A stretch of DNA of 64,000 bases from Telmatactis stephensoni (Eukaryota > Cnidaria > Anthozoa > Actiniaria > Isophelliidae), in the NCBI GenBank assembly GCA_029948255.1, contig JALIZF010001824.1:310001-374000 (forward strand), in the 5' to 3' direction. The notes under the pieces were generated by a model. That model was given only the letters and a program-made list of their open reading frames with translations, did no database searches and was not told the origin of the DNA. Positions 39,501 through 51,555 of this stretch are shown piece after piece (position 1 is the first letter of the stretch; the number at the start of each line of letters is the position of its first letter). Both the position numbers and the translations under genes were made by a program.

Positions 39501-40747
39501 TTTGATTGGTTCCATTTTGTTTGTCTGTTTAATAAGCCTGAATGGTGATAATGTTTTGACCACCTCTCTATACCAGAATCCTTTTCAAAAACCTTTCACA
39601 TTCAAATTTTAAATCCCTTCAATAGAACAAAAGCTACTCAAAAAGGATTCTGCTTTAGAGAAGGGGTCAAAATGTCATCAAGCTTGGGGCTTATTGTTTG
39701 AATTTTTTGGGGATGTTATTGTTGACAGAGCTTGCCCCACAGCAGGAGCAAAAATAAAGCTATAGCAAGGCTAACAATCTATGCCTCCATTCTTCCCTAG
39801 GGGTTGGGGGTGGGAGGGGGTTACAATTGACTGGTTCTTTTTGCTCACTGATACTGAGTTTGATTGCACCATTCTCCAGGTTATCCTCTCCTGGCCTAAT
39901 CAGCCATATTGCTGTATTTGAGCTAATGAAAAACTTGTTCAGTAAAATGTGATCTGTTGAAATAACTTCAAGTTAAACCCTACTCTTTTGCTTTCCTTTT
40001 TTTATTTTTTTGTCATTCATTCTACAGGAGATATTTTTCATAAATAGTGAGAATTAAACAGCTGTCATATAGAAAGAAAGATGAAAGGGATATAGCCTGA
40101 AATTTTTTGCTACTTCGCTGCGTTTTCAGTCCCGCGGCTAAAAACGGTTTGCGCAGACTATCACTGCAACGTATTTGAGGTCCGTAAGTATCTACTTGCA
40201 AATTGTACAGAGGCTTTTAACATATTTCATCGACCGTCTAAAAATACATCAACACTTCACAATTTATAGCTAGCTAGAGTTAAATATATGATGTTTATTG
40301 AACAGGAAAAAAACGCAAATCATTGTAAGTTTATAAGCTTACATCGGAAAAAGCTCAAATGACGGTCAGGGTCACACAAGGTCAATGTAGACATTTGTTA
40401 GCTTTTAATACTCGAATTTTACCACGAACATAGCTATAGTATACTTTATGTAAAAGAACATTCAACTTCGAACTACAAACACCACTCCAAATGCGTGACA
40501 GACCACAATCATTTAGTTTACCCACAAACTCGTAACAATTCGACTCGAAAAACTTTTCAACTCTTTCAACACGTTAAATAAGAGCAACTCACTTGGTTTC
40601 GATCAAATAAACTGTGTAGGGGTCTTTGATATAGTCGGTGGTTCGTTTCTCGGAGTCAGTAATGGAGATGATCATTGTGTTTAGCAAGCTGCCTTCCGGA
40701 AAATACCGAACTTCATCCCCACCTTCTATCGTACTCCCGTCCGCCAT
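33546..40747 (-). CDS. SNX4: Sorting nexin-4
   Basis: Fifteen exons keep phase throughout: 40593-40747, 39265-39376, 38526-38555, 38294-38365, 37785-37856, 37194-37241, 37070-37125, 36829-36901, 36692-36753, 36205-36270, 36043-36135, 35688-35790, 34969-35141, 33924-34038, 33546-33593. They give 425 residues, close to the roughly 450 of vertebrate SNX4. The PX domain has LWRRYSEFDLLRNYL, the PPLPEKR loop and RRIGLENFLLR, the residues that read PI3P. The BAR region has KADSRL-like VDSRLRSL, GYGKTYSEWSTLENEMGDGLQ, DGILEDDETTFADPLKEYL and the C-terminal ERFKKQQVKDLKAIL. SNX4 drives endosome-to-recycling sorting and autophagy-linked retrieval as a BAR heterodimer with partners such as SNX7/SNX30. 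The start MADGSTIEGG is the first ATG downstream of the shared upstream region. A short N-terminus is the main difference from vertebrates. Confidence 0.93.
34386..34730. repeat. GTGCCGTGACGGGTC minisatellite
   Basis: A degenerate array of units like CGTGCCGTGACCGAGCAGTGA and ACGGGTCGTACCGTG, GC-rich against an AT-rich intron. It lies between SNX4 exons 13 and 14. Confidence 0.8.
35198..35342. mobile_element. GGGTGCACCCCC-family copy
   Basis: GATTTAGGGGAGGGGTGCAG, CTGAGACGACTTTGGACCC and TTCTTCTCAATACCTTTCC match the copies at 12027 and 26806. It lies in an SNX4 intron. Confidence 0.65.
37545..37685 (+). mobile_element. Degenerate SINE 3' half
   Basis: CATCCTTGTTTCAACTTCCC and GACGGAGCATAGATGGAAG resemble the tail of the 20014 SINE. 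A second fragment of about 80 bp lies near 44880-44960 (AATACCCATAACCCTGATGG). Confidence 0.4.
39080..39213. mobile_element. Hairpin element in SNX4 intron
   Basis: GGGCCCATTCACATGAGAGAG and CCCCTATGTAGTAGGGAT are mirrored by ATCCCTACTACATAGGGG and CTTGAATGGACCC. Arms are about 50 bases. Confidence 0.75.
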
Positions 40748-41044
40748 CTTGGATGCATGTGATGCGCATGTGCTCTTCCGGTCACGGTAACAAAAATACA
40801 CTTAGGAAGGGTATGACAGTACTTACCTTTTGAATTTTATCCTAAATTTGATACAAATATTTAATTTCGTATACAGATATAAGCTTAATAAAGGCATAAT
40901 TTATTTGAAATAATTAGCTTTTGTCTACAGAAACAATAATATTTCGATGCAAATAAATATAGTATGACCTACCCCACCCTAGTTGGGTTACATTGTAGGC
41001 TTTACGCCAGCGGTGCTATATTACTATCAAGAAATTTTGATAAC
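40748..41044. promoter_or_regulatory. Bidirectional promoter between SNX4 and amphiphysin
   Basis: The start codons of two divergent genes are 297 bases apart. This interval must contain both 5' UTRs and the core promoter elements for both directions. I see no clear TATA box placed for either gene. A shared control region is inferred from the arrangement. Confidence 0.7.
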
Positions 41045-44000
41045 ATGGCAGACAGAGAGAAGTCAGTTGAGAAAGGATTTCTGGCCAGAACGGCTAGCAT
41101 TACCTCAAAACGAGCTAAAAGAGCTGGCGAGAAGGTATGATGGAATATTATTCGTTCGTTGATGAGAAGAAATTGGGTTTGATTTTCAAAATATCAGCAC
41201 CCTGATCATTCTGTATATTTGGACTTTTTTGGCCAACTATCAATACCAAGAGGTCTACGTTTGCTTGATTCGATAACTAATGTTTTATTCTGTTATCTTT
41301 AGGTTAAACAGAAACTTGGGAAAGCTAATGAAACTAAGGATGTGACCTTTGATGAATTTGTAGCCAATTTTAACAAACAGCAGGTTAGCTACATGTACAA
41401 AGATCCTCATGTTGTCATTTTCTAGCTGACGTCTTTCCATGCATCGTGATTTTGGTGTTCATCTTAAATTCTCAATAATTCTAGAATCCTGGATATTTTA
41501 ACTTGTCCTGAGACATTTCAAATGATAAAGCCCTTGGTTTCAATTCAGCGTATTTTGACCGCCGACTTGGCTGTGGTAGTGTGATCAAGATCATCACTGG
41601 CACACGCTAGAGTGTTTGTTGCTGTTCCTGGCATTTATCACTGCTTCATCAGTTATCATCTTATATCAAATATATATAATCTAAACTTTCTTTGTTGCAA
41701 GCGAAAAGCACAATTAGTTTATACATCCTGTCGTGTTCTTTTAGGTACAATAAATTCTCAGTAAATTAGATGTCTCGATAATAAATGACCTTCAAGTAAT
41801 CAATAAAAAATGATCACATTTTTCAAAAACAACACTATTTTTAGGAGCATTTATTTTTCCACAGTTTTAAGACCTTTATATTATTTTCTTTATCAGAAAG
41901 AAAAATATTATATAGAAGAATATTATCTGTAGATTCAATGCTTATAATTTATCAAATATTTCAATGTTCACAAATAATTGCTGTTGATCTCACCACAAAA
42001 ACCAAGAACAAGGTTTATTGCTGCTTAATTTTATTTTTCTATTGGCCTTGATTTTGTAGCTTGACAGTTCTCAAGGGACATGTTTTCTTTTTGAATAGGC
42101 AGCTGCTCAGAGACTACAGAAAGACTTCAAAAATTATAATTCTTGCATCAAAGGTAAGCAAAATACTAAATTTGAATCCACAGATATAAACACAAGCTCT
42201 TAATAATTACTGGAACTGGAACACCTGATATCTTACATATTTAACAAGTGTTCAAATTATGCTTGCAAAACATATCCAAAACATAACCTTGTTTATTTGA
42301 TAAATATACCAGTGAATAATACTTTGTGTCGATTTGTTTTCAGCTATGATAGCTGCTAGCTTTAGAATTTGGTGAAGCTATCAAAGAAGTTTACGAACCT
42401 GATTGGGCTGGAAGAGAAGTCATATTCCAATTACTTGATGTAAGAACATGAATGTCATTATATAAGTCAAAACATGAAGAATGTAATTAAAGTACTCGTC
42501 ATCCGTCAAGAAGTGCTATCAATTTGATTTTTGTATTTAATTAAACTACTAGCGACTTCACATGTACTGGACTGATTTACAAGAGAAATTACAAGATGAA
42601 GTTTTAGGTCCACTGACAGCATACCAGAGTCAATTCCCTGATATTAAGGTAGTCATAATTATAGTAAGTTTTCATGTGACAAGGAAAACTGATTAAGGCA
42701 TGTCATAGTTCATTTCCTATTTATGAGAAAACTGGATTCTCAATCCAAGATCCCACCAATTCTCCTGATCCCAATGGTGTGCTCTGGGAAACCCTACAAA
42801 CTATAAGCAAGAATCTTGTGACCAATATTTCTAATAGCACATGACTGGAAGAGTCCCAGGAGAGCAATACTACTCACTGTGATTGGATGCTATGTAGCAG
42901 AACGACGAGAAGAAAGTAAAGAGGGTTTTGGAATGAGAATGAAAACTGGTCAAATGAATAAAATAATGAGTGCATGGAATGGATAAATGTATTCATGGAT
43001 ATAAATAAATCAAGAAGTACATTAACCTCGTTTGCTCTGTCTGTATGGGAAAATATCAGACCTCGGTCTTTTTGTACAGACCTTGCTGCGCTTGGTCCAT
43101 ACTGTCAAGATCTCAGTCTGATATTTTCCCATACAGACCTCGCAGCTCGGTTAATAACCCTTCATTATTATCACAATACAATGTTATACTTTTTGATTAT
43201 ATTTATATCCATGGATACATTATTATAAAATAATGTATCTTACATTCCTTAGGCAAGAATAAATAAACATGGAAGAAAGTTAGTGGATTATGACAGATTG
43301 CGGCATAATTTTGAGGTATTTTATCTTGAAATATTACAGTAATTTGAATTGTGGCATACATTGTGCATTGTGTATTCCTTCCAGAGATAAGAATGTCATA
43401 TAAAAATTGTAGAGCAATCAAATCATAATCATAATTTATTGTTTGGTAATTAGTATACTTATTTATTAGTTAGTTCATTGTTAATTATATTTTTGATGCT
43501 GTTAAATTGAAATGTTTATCTCCTTTTTTGTGAATAAAGACCCTAAATGCCAAGGGGAAAAATGCAGATCAAAAGAAATTATCACAGGTTTGTAATAAAA
43601 GTTAATTAAATTCATACACTCTGTTAGGTTCTTTTATTGTGGAAATTGTGCTTGTTATCATCTTTGATCTTCTGGATAATCAAGAAATTCTTTTTTCTTT
43701 TAGTCTCAAGAAGAATTTAGTGAGGCAAAGTCAATCTATACAAAACTCCATGCTGAGTTATATGAAGAACTTCCAGCTCTTTATGATAGGTAATTAACTT
43801 TATTTAATTAATAATTGTACAGCTATTGGTGAGGAAAAGAAATTTGTATTCTAGTATTAACTGATAAATTATTCTTATTTTTACTTCAGCCGTATTGCCT
43901 TTTATGTTTCGTCATTTCAAAGTATTTTTAATGGGGAGGCTGTTTTTCACAGAGAGGCTGCAAAGGTATGAATACTAAGAGTGTTTTTTTTAATCAAAGA

Positions 44001-47000
44001 TCAGACATAAAAAGGGTCTAGATCAGACATAAAAAAGAGTCTAGGATAAAATGTCTGGGAGGGGAGGGGATGGGAGGTCATGGATGTGTATTTAATTATT
44101 AAAAGGAGAGTGAAGGTTACAGTTTATGTAAATTTAATACTGTTATGTCTGGGAGAGAAGTATGGAGATCCAGAGGGTTTTCAGTTACTTTATAAGGAAC
44201 AGTTTTTGGATGGTGTGATGTACATGAGCTAAAACAATAAATTTAAGCTATCTACTTGATTACTATTCAGTAGTGAGACTTATTGTGTGATTTTCTAGAT
44301 TAAAACTCAAATGAATGATCTTCTTGATGGTCTTGTTCAAGAAGCATCATCAGGAACACACACAACAAGAAGACCATTTCAATTATCAAGGTTTGTCAGT
44401 GAAAATGCTAACAGTTTATTTATTGAGAATTGTCATTGCGCTGAACAAAATCTTCAACTATAATTATGTTAATTTGAACTTTACTTGCTCAACCAGCAGA
44501 CACTTAATCAATCTTAGGCCTGACACAATTATTGATTCATCTCTAAATCCCAAAGCATTTGAAATATCCTAGGTGTAAATCTGTAGAGATTCTGTAGAGA
44601 TTTTGAGCAATAATATTATTATATTATTTAGTTTAATTACTGAGGTCACATAATAAATTTGAAGTTAAGTAAATTGAACAGTCTACCAACAGTTAGTCAT
44701 TTTATTAGTTAACTGTTAATTGAAAAATTAATTATAAGTTAACTGTGACCAAGCTAATATAAACAGATTATATTCTGTGTGATGCAAGGTTCCTAACAAT
44801 GTATAGTTGCCCTTCTCTCAGAATAATAATTATTTAATAATAATAATTTATTATATGTGGAAGCTCCAACAGAATTTATATGCACTTAAATAGTACCTGT
44901 AAATACCCATAACCCTGATGGAGAGAAGAGGGTAAAGTGCACACCATCAGCCTCAAGTTACTAAGTAAACATTAAATATGGTTACTTTACCTTTATGCCT
45001 TTAGTACTAACCCAATCTCAGACAGTGATGATGCAGAACAGCTTTCAAATTCTGGACAACTGGAATCCCACCAAGGAAGTGTTACACTGTCTAGTGATAA
45101 AGATGTTAGACCAGATGAAGGTAAAAATATCCAAAATAATATCCGCAATAGTCAAGAAACGTACCTAATGATGAGGTGACACTTGGCTGGATAGAAAGGC
45201 TCAAGGTTATAGCTCATCATGCAGATAAATTGACTATAAAGAGTCAGGTTTTGTTCAATCTGGTCATATCTAACTCAGGCAAATATGCCTTTTATGCTTC
45301 CATTTCACCAAACTCAGGGGAAAAAAAAACTTGTCAGACTGAAATATGTGCTGTGCTCTGTTTGCAAACTAAGGCAATTAATTATTAACAACACACATTT
45401 GGGATATCATAATAATAATGACTATGCTATATTCAATCACATAGCCAGTTTATTACATTTTTCATTAATATCAATACAATGTAATTGAAACAAGGACTAA
45501 ATAAGTGCATTGCCTTGTGAAGGTTTTTATAATGTTTTTTATATCTAGATGAATTTGTATATATATATATATACACTCGATTGCAGAAAGGTTGTAGTCT
45601 GCAAATACACAAATATACAAATATCTAATGAGATGCAAAACCCAAAATACTGCTTAAATCGGCATTGCTTGCATGCAATGATTGTCAAAATATATTTTTA
45701 GTCTTTCTAAACTCTAGCAGATATTCAAGAACTATATTTTGGGTGTTGTGATCGCGTATTTACAAATTGCATCTCATTAGTATGCTGAATAAATTAGATA
45801 TTTGTGTAAAATGTAGACTACAACCTTTCTGCAATCGAGTGTATATACACCTATTTCAAAAAAGGTTGTCACCGCTAAGAGCGATAGGCGATAGGTAATA
45901 GGTCATTCCAAGACCGCAAAGCACTATTGATTTCTTAATTAAGCCATCCTAAATCTTTCTTTGCACTCTTCCATCAAATATTTGGCTATTCATATGTAAA
46001 TCAATTAGAAATCAATAGTGCTTTGCGGTCTTGGAATGACCTATTACCTATCGCCTATCGCTCTTAGCGGTGACAACCTTTTTTCAAATAGGTGTATATT
46101 TACATACATAGTATATTGTATTTTTTAGAGAGAGAAGAGAGAGGGTGCTACTAGAGAGAGTGTTTATAGTATTTTTATTAGCTAGACTGGACATCTTGTT
46201 TAGACCAGTGTTTGTAATGCTGATAGATCTTCCAGTTTAAATAAAGTATTTATTATTATTATTATTATTAAGGTGAGGGCAAACAACCATTAGAAACCAT
46301 TAAATATTTACAATTACTGTAAGAGGCTGGAGTGGGGAGGAGAAAAAATGGATACAGCATGTGTCCACAAGACTAGGTACACAACATCAACATATGCTTT
46401 GCATACCATCAGTTGATGTCGACATCATTCCTAAATCAAATAATCAAATACATGAACCCCCACCCCCCATTATTTTACCTCCCATTGCATCATGGGTAAA
46501 ATTACAAATGGCAGTTCATTTGTCCCATAAAATTTATTGAGGGCAAATAATGCATTAAATGCATTAGTAGATGGGAGCTCTCAAAACTTACAAATTAAGT
46601 TACAATAAATTGTATTGTAACTTTTGTAAGTTTTGAGAGCTCCCATCTACTGCATGTAGTACACTAACCCATGTATATATTAATGTCAGTGATTTCTTTT
46701 TCAGATACTCCAGAAAGAATCATAACTGAAGCTGATGATGAGAGTAAGCATCTTTTCTAAGCTCACCAAGCATTAGGATGTTGTGCATGTATCATGTAAT
46801 CCATTACTGACTTGTAGTTTTGTTTTGACATCATGCAGCATTTCATTCATTTGTTCAAACAGACAGTGACGAGGATACTGGGTGTACTGATCACAATGTT
46901 GTGTCAAGTGTAGAGGGTAATAGTCTTCATAGTTTTAGTCTTGTAACCAATACATAACTGTTTGTAAACACATGATTTTGTGTGTGTTGCACTCCAATAT

Positions 47001-49207
47001 TATTGTAACCCATTTTGTGTGTGCTGCACTCCATGCCAGTGTATTGTAAAATGTATGTAAACAGTGGAAATCATGTTATCTGCATACAAGCACAGGATAT
47101 TGGATTTGTGGAATTTGGAGGACATCTTGTCATTGACTGAATGAAATTATTCTTTAGACCAAAACACATTTTTGTTCTTTTCCTCCATTAAAGCTCAATT
47201 GCAATGGCCTTAAAAATATGAATAAAGCTGTTAAATAATTTTTTTTTAAAATATATAACACAGATGCACCTTAGTATCACTCTGACTCAATAAAAGAAAT
47301 GAACCATTCTAGCAATGCAATTGTTTTGATGAACCAGAACAAGGCTAGGAATGCATCTACTAATGATTACTTATATTTTGCAAAGAGCCAGTATATATTG
47401 AGCAAATGAATGTGTTTTATTGCAGCCACAAATCCATTCAATTCCAATGAAAATCACACTGAAGAAGTTGACCAAGAGCAAGCAGACACAGAACCACAAA
47501 GCAAGCCACCAATACCACAGCCGTACAGTGATGAGCAAGACAAGCCACCAGTAGTACGGCCTACTCCTGCACCACGACCTCCTCCACCACAAACAACACA
47601 GGTGACAATAAATATTATAATTGTTAATTTTCTGGGAAGAGAGGGGGAGAGGGCATAGAAATCTGTTTTGGTATGTAGCAGGAATTTTGTTCCACCCCAA
47701 TAGCAGAGATAAAATAATGACCATCCCAGGTTCCTGATGGGCCCTCTCACTCTTTTCTAAAAATCAAATGCTGCTTTGTTGTTCCCTGCTGACAGAAGGA
47801 TTTTTTACAGCTTGTGCTTTAACAGTAAGTACCCTTTGCTCTTTGAGGAGATTATGTTGTAGCTTATTCATTGCAAGACAGTGGTTAGATTTCTTTACTG
47901 TACATGCATATACATCTACAATTCCTTAATCTTGATTCCTAAAAACAATTCTGATTTCTACCCATACATTCATTTTGTTTGTTGATCTATTTTTAAAAAT
48001 ACACAGGAGTCTGCCAAAGTGACAGATGATTCACCTACAGCAATGGAAGTGCCTGGAGCCCTCTACAGAGTAAGTTAGTGAAGTTTTGTATGTTAGTATC
48101 TGTTATTGGTGGATTAAAGGGCGGATTAAAGACTAAGGACTTATGTATCAAGTTACCACAGTACCATACTGCTGGGAAGGGGAAGTTGATAAGAAATGAA
48201 AAATGGAGGGAAAACATGGGAGAGGGAAGTATGGCAAGAGAAGTGGAGGAATATTCTGGGTAGGGGAGTGAAGGCATTGGAAATAAATGGCATGGGGAAG
48301 AGAGGGAAGGGATAAGGAAGGAAGAGAAGGGATGAGAAAGGGAAGCCTTGGGAAATGAGGGAAGGCATGGTTAAAAAAGTAGTTAGAGAACCTAAAAGAA
48401 CTACTTCTCTCCAATGTTGTAACTTAACACATTTTCAGGTTCAAGCCACTCACAAGTATGAAGCAGAAGATGATGATGAGTTATCATTTGAGAAAAATGA
48501 AATTATTCATGTTATTGCTTTTGATGATCCTGAAGAACAGGTTAGTATGCAGTCAATTTGGCTTTGGTAGGGGTTATATCAATAGGATCAGGCATCACAT
48601 CTAGACTTATTCCAGGAGTCGGTCTTGGGTTCAGTGTGGTGTTCACTTAATGGCACAAAAGAGTGAAAACTATGACTTAGAGAATCAGTCTAGAATTACA
48701 TCATATATGAATCAGGCCAGGATGAATTGCAAATTACATGACAGAGTATTGCAATTTGGAATTGAGCATCATTCTTTTGATGTCAAGATTAAAGGGATTT
48801 ATGAGGCAACAGAATGTTGGTTTGTCAGATTTGGGACAGGGAATCTGAACTGTGATAAAAATGTGGAATTATCCCTTGTTACAGTGCAAAGCCCAAAAGT
48901 ATGACCAGCTATTATGTATTCACATTCTCTTGAAAAAGCAATCATCCAATCTGACAGCATCTGAGGATTTGCTTATCTCTTATCTCTTTATATCTAAGTA
49001 CTAATTGGAGGAAACAAAAGTATGCAAATACATTAACACTGGTCACAGTTTTGAGCTTCATGCTGTAACACCCTCCTTACATTTCAAAGGATAATCTTAA
49101 GATATTCCTTATTTCTCTTTCAGGATGATGGCTGGCTGATGGGTGTTCTTGCTACATCGGGATTAAAAGGAGTGTTTCCAGCAAATTTCACCAAAGAGAT
49201 TACTTGA
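41045..49207 (+). CDS. BIN1: Amphiphysin / BIN1 (N-BAR and SH3 protein)
   Basis: Seventeen exons: 41045-41134, 41303-41383, 42099-42153, 42344-42439, 42553-42648, 43253-43315, 43540-43587, 43704-43789, 43890-43965, 44299-44390, 45005-45120, 46705-46743, 46863-46916, 47426-47601, 48007-48069, 48439-48540, 49124-49207. About 471 residues once exon 4 is corrected. The N-BAR domain starts with an amphipathic helix ([14 protein letters not shown]). It carries the hallmarks [30 protein letters not shown] and ELPALYD. The linker is acidic and Ser-rich, with an NPF tripeptide (EH-domain ligand) and TPAPRPPPP (SH3-ligand type). The C-terminal SH3 has [20 protein letters not shown] and GVFPANF. Amphiphysins bend membrane in endocytosis and T-tubules and recruit dynamin. 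Every junction keeps phase except inside exon 4, which has one surplus base. Confidence 0.92.
42344..42439 (+). other. Amphiphysin exon 4 with one-base frame shift
   Basis: The exon is 96 nt where the flanking phases require 95. Reading in from exon 3 gives AMIAAS, then TGA a few codons later. Dropping one T from the TTT at 42361-42363 restores [19 protein letters not shown]. That aligns residue for residue with the amphiphysin pattern AMHEAS-(8 residues)-EVYEPDW. An alternative acceptor at GCTGCTAG (exon from about 42360) would also restore frame, but it removes conserved BAR residues. Confidence 0.75.
43021..43155. mobile_element. Hairpin MITE in amphiphysin intron
   Basis: ATTAACCTCGTTTGCTCTG and CTGTATGGGAAAATATCAGA are mirrored by TCTGATATTTTCCCATACAG and GAGCTCGGTTAAT-like sequence at the right. 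Arms are about 50 bases. Confidence 0.75.
45572..45843. mobile_element. MITE with TACACTCGATTGCAG ends
   Basis: TACACTCGATTGCAGAAAGG at the left is the exact inverse of the right end at 45843. Imperfect pairing continues (AATACACAAATATC / GATATTTGTGTAA). It is directly abutted by another element at 45844. Confidence 0.85.
45844..46098. mobile_element. Long-armed hairpin MITE directly joined to the previous one
   Basis: Arms of about 90 bases (TATACACCTATTTCAAAAAA, then CACCGCTAAGAGCGATAGGC, then TGCGG/CCGCA) are almost perfect inverses around a unique centre of about 60 bases. Both tips read TATACACC. It lies in a large amphiphysin intron. Confidence 0.85.
46568..46650. repeat. 83-bp hairpin
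   Basis: GTAGATGGGAGCTCTCAAAA and its exact inverse flank a palindromic AT-rich loop (AGTTACAATAAATTGTATTG). It is upstream of amphiphysin exon 12 and could fold in the transcript. Confidence 0.8.
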
Positions 49208-50052
49208 CAGTAGAAGCTTCACTAGAGCTTTCCAATATTTAAACATAACATACAGCTGCTAGAATAAGTAATGTGAATTTTAGAATTTTATCTTAAATGC
49301 TAGGACACATATGTATAAAACATGACTGGGTTCAGTTTTTTTCTCATATTTCATAACCTAAACTACTTTTATTTACAAACCATCATTTCTTGGTCTTTTT
49401 CCCTCATAGGACAGTTTCTTTTTTAAAATTGGTTTTATCTTTTTTGTACTTATAGAAAGTAGAGATAACCCTGTATTATCTCCATGTCCAGTGTTGTTGT
49501 TTGTGGAATGAACTTTTTTAAGTTCTGTGGGGTTAGGTTTAGGGCTAGTATTAGGGAAGACGTTGTAGAATTGAACTTTCAATTACATTGGAGTTAGGTT
49601 TCAGGGTTGCTATTAGGGAAAACTTTGTACAGTGTCTTCCCTAATACAAAACCTAATCCCAAGGTGCTTTAAAAATTTCATACCATAAACCACAACATTA
49701 TTTTACATCCATGTTGCAATTTGTGGTTCTAATATAACTTAGACAAACAAGTTCTCCAGCAAACCTTTCCTTGGTCTAAGTTGGCTTCGATCTCCAAGAG
49801 AAATAAGCAGTTATATTATGGCTTATACTGTCTAGTTTTTATCAAATGAAAAAGTAAAAAGGAATATAGGAACAAAGGAATACTCCAAAATTAGAAATGA
49901 TCATATTCAGAATTCAGTGTTTCTCATGGAAAGAATCTCTTAACCAAATATCTTATTCTAGTTATGTCTGCAGTGCCTATCCTGTAACACGGTTTAATAT
50001 GCAATGATGATATCAATACTTGTATTTAGTTTTTATTTGCTTTTTTAATAAA
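49208..50052 (+). other. Amphiphysin 3' UTR with poly(A) signal
   Basis: No coding frame continues after TGA at 49205-49207. AATAAA at 50047-50052 is the best poly(A) signal, preceded by T-rich sequence. A TTAGGTTTAGGG-like stretch near 49530 and its partial inverse near 49640 form a weak inverted repeat. Confidence 0.5.
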
Positions 50053-50711
50053 GTGATAAAGTACCAATCCTTTCCAGCTCTATCTCCTTTTAGGTTATGA
50101 AGTGGAGAATGAGGCCAAAAATGTAGAGGGCCTTGGGAAAATGGAATGACAATTTCATTTTAGTGTCAGAGATACATCTCATTGATAAATGACTATTATT
50201 CCAAGGCTTTTGTTTTTCTAAGTTATGCATAATTAATTTGAAAGCAACAAGCTCATGTAAAGAGTTTATATAATTTTCTTCATTGAAGACCAGAATTTTA
50301 AAGCAAGAAAAAATAGAGAAGATAAACAGAATCCATTAAAAACAGAAAAAAGAAAAAAAAAAAAAAAAAAAAAAAAAAAAGGAAAGGAAAAGTTGGAGCA
50401 GGCAGGATTCGAACAGGGTATACCCAATAAATTAGTGTGCTAATTTTATGCAAAAACCAAAAATCGGACCATGCATCCAGACAAATCGCTGAATCATCGC
50501 ATGTTACGTATAGGATGGAGATTTCGGCCCCTTCCGCGCTATCAGGTAGAACGCAGCGAGCTTCGCGGTCAAAGAGGGAGGAAACAGTCGGATCCTAGGC
50601 CGTAAATGACTGCACCTTACCACTAGGCTAACTGGTCTACTAAGGGATTTGGAAGACAAAATAACCTAGTGTATCCTGTGAATTGGCTATCTATTGTTGT
50701 GCAAATTACGC

Positions 50712-50850
50712 GATCCCGTGGCGCAGTTGGAAAACCCTTGAACTGTGAAGCAAGTGAGCAAATGTAAGAGCCGGGTTCGAAACCGCTCGGGCCTTTTTCT
50801 TTTCCTTTCGTTTTCTTTTTTTCTTTTTTCTTTTTACTTTTTTTTACCCT
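50712..50850 (+). mobile_element. tRNA-derived SINE head with T-rich tail
   Basis: TGGCGCAGTTGG (A box) and GGGTTCGAAACC (B box) lie about 45 bases apart, followed by a CTTTT-rich tail. The anticodon arm is not convincing, so a SINE is more likely than a tRNA gene. Confidence 0.5.
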
Positions 50851-51468
50851 TTTTCCCCCGTGACTCAAAATCAAAATTAGTTGTTAATTAGAAGAGAGAG
50901 AGAAAAGACAGAAATATAAAATAATGTCTTATTAGCAAGATCCACTTGATGGCTCTTCTAATGCTAAATATAATCATTAAGAGAGAAATGCAACGAGTTT
51001 CTTAAGGGAAAAAGAAAAAGATAATGAAAGAATAAATAGCAATGGTAGAAAATACCAAGCAATCGTTCAAATAAATAACTGAAGTTCGGGGTTTTGATAA
51101 AATCATAATCGATTCCATAAAACCATAGAGAGAAATTCAACAATTTGACTGTAGTTTCGAGTTTCGTAACATGTCGTAAGGGTTCGGTCGAACCTTCGAA
51201 CCACCCCAGGCAACCGCGGGCATGGGTTTGTCTTGCCTGCTTTCCGCCCTTCCCCTGGAAACCAATAGTATCCACTGCATGTATCAAAGAAGTTTTACAC
51301 ATAGCAACAAAGTGCGTCCAGCCAGTTGTAGAAGAAAATTGACCAATCTACTAAAGAACACAGCTTTTAATATTTTCAAAGTTAAATAAAGTTTATTTCT
51401 TAAATACTATAATTTGAAAATAACTTCGATTTACACGATAAGATTTTGTTGTAGGCCCGATTTAGATA

Positions 51469-51469
<1 letters not shown>

Positions 51470-51551
<82 letters not shown>

Positions 51552-51555
51552 ATAG
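51470..51555. repeat. (AAAT)n microsatellite
   Basis: About 85 bases of uninterrupted AAAT units. Confidence 0.95.
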
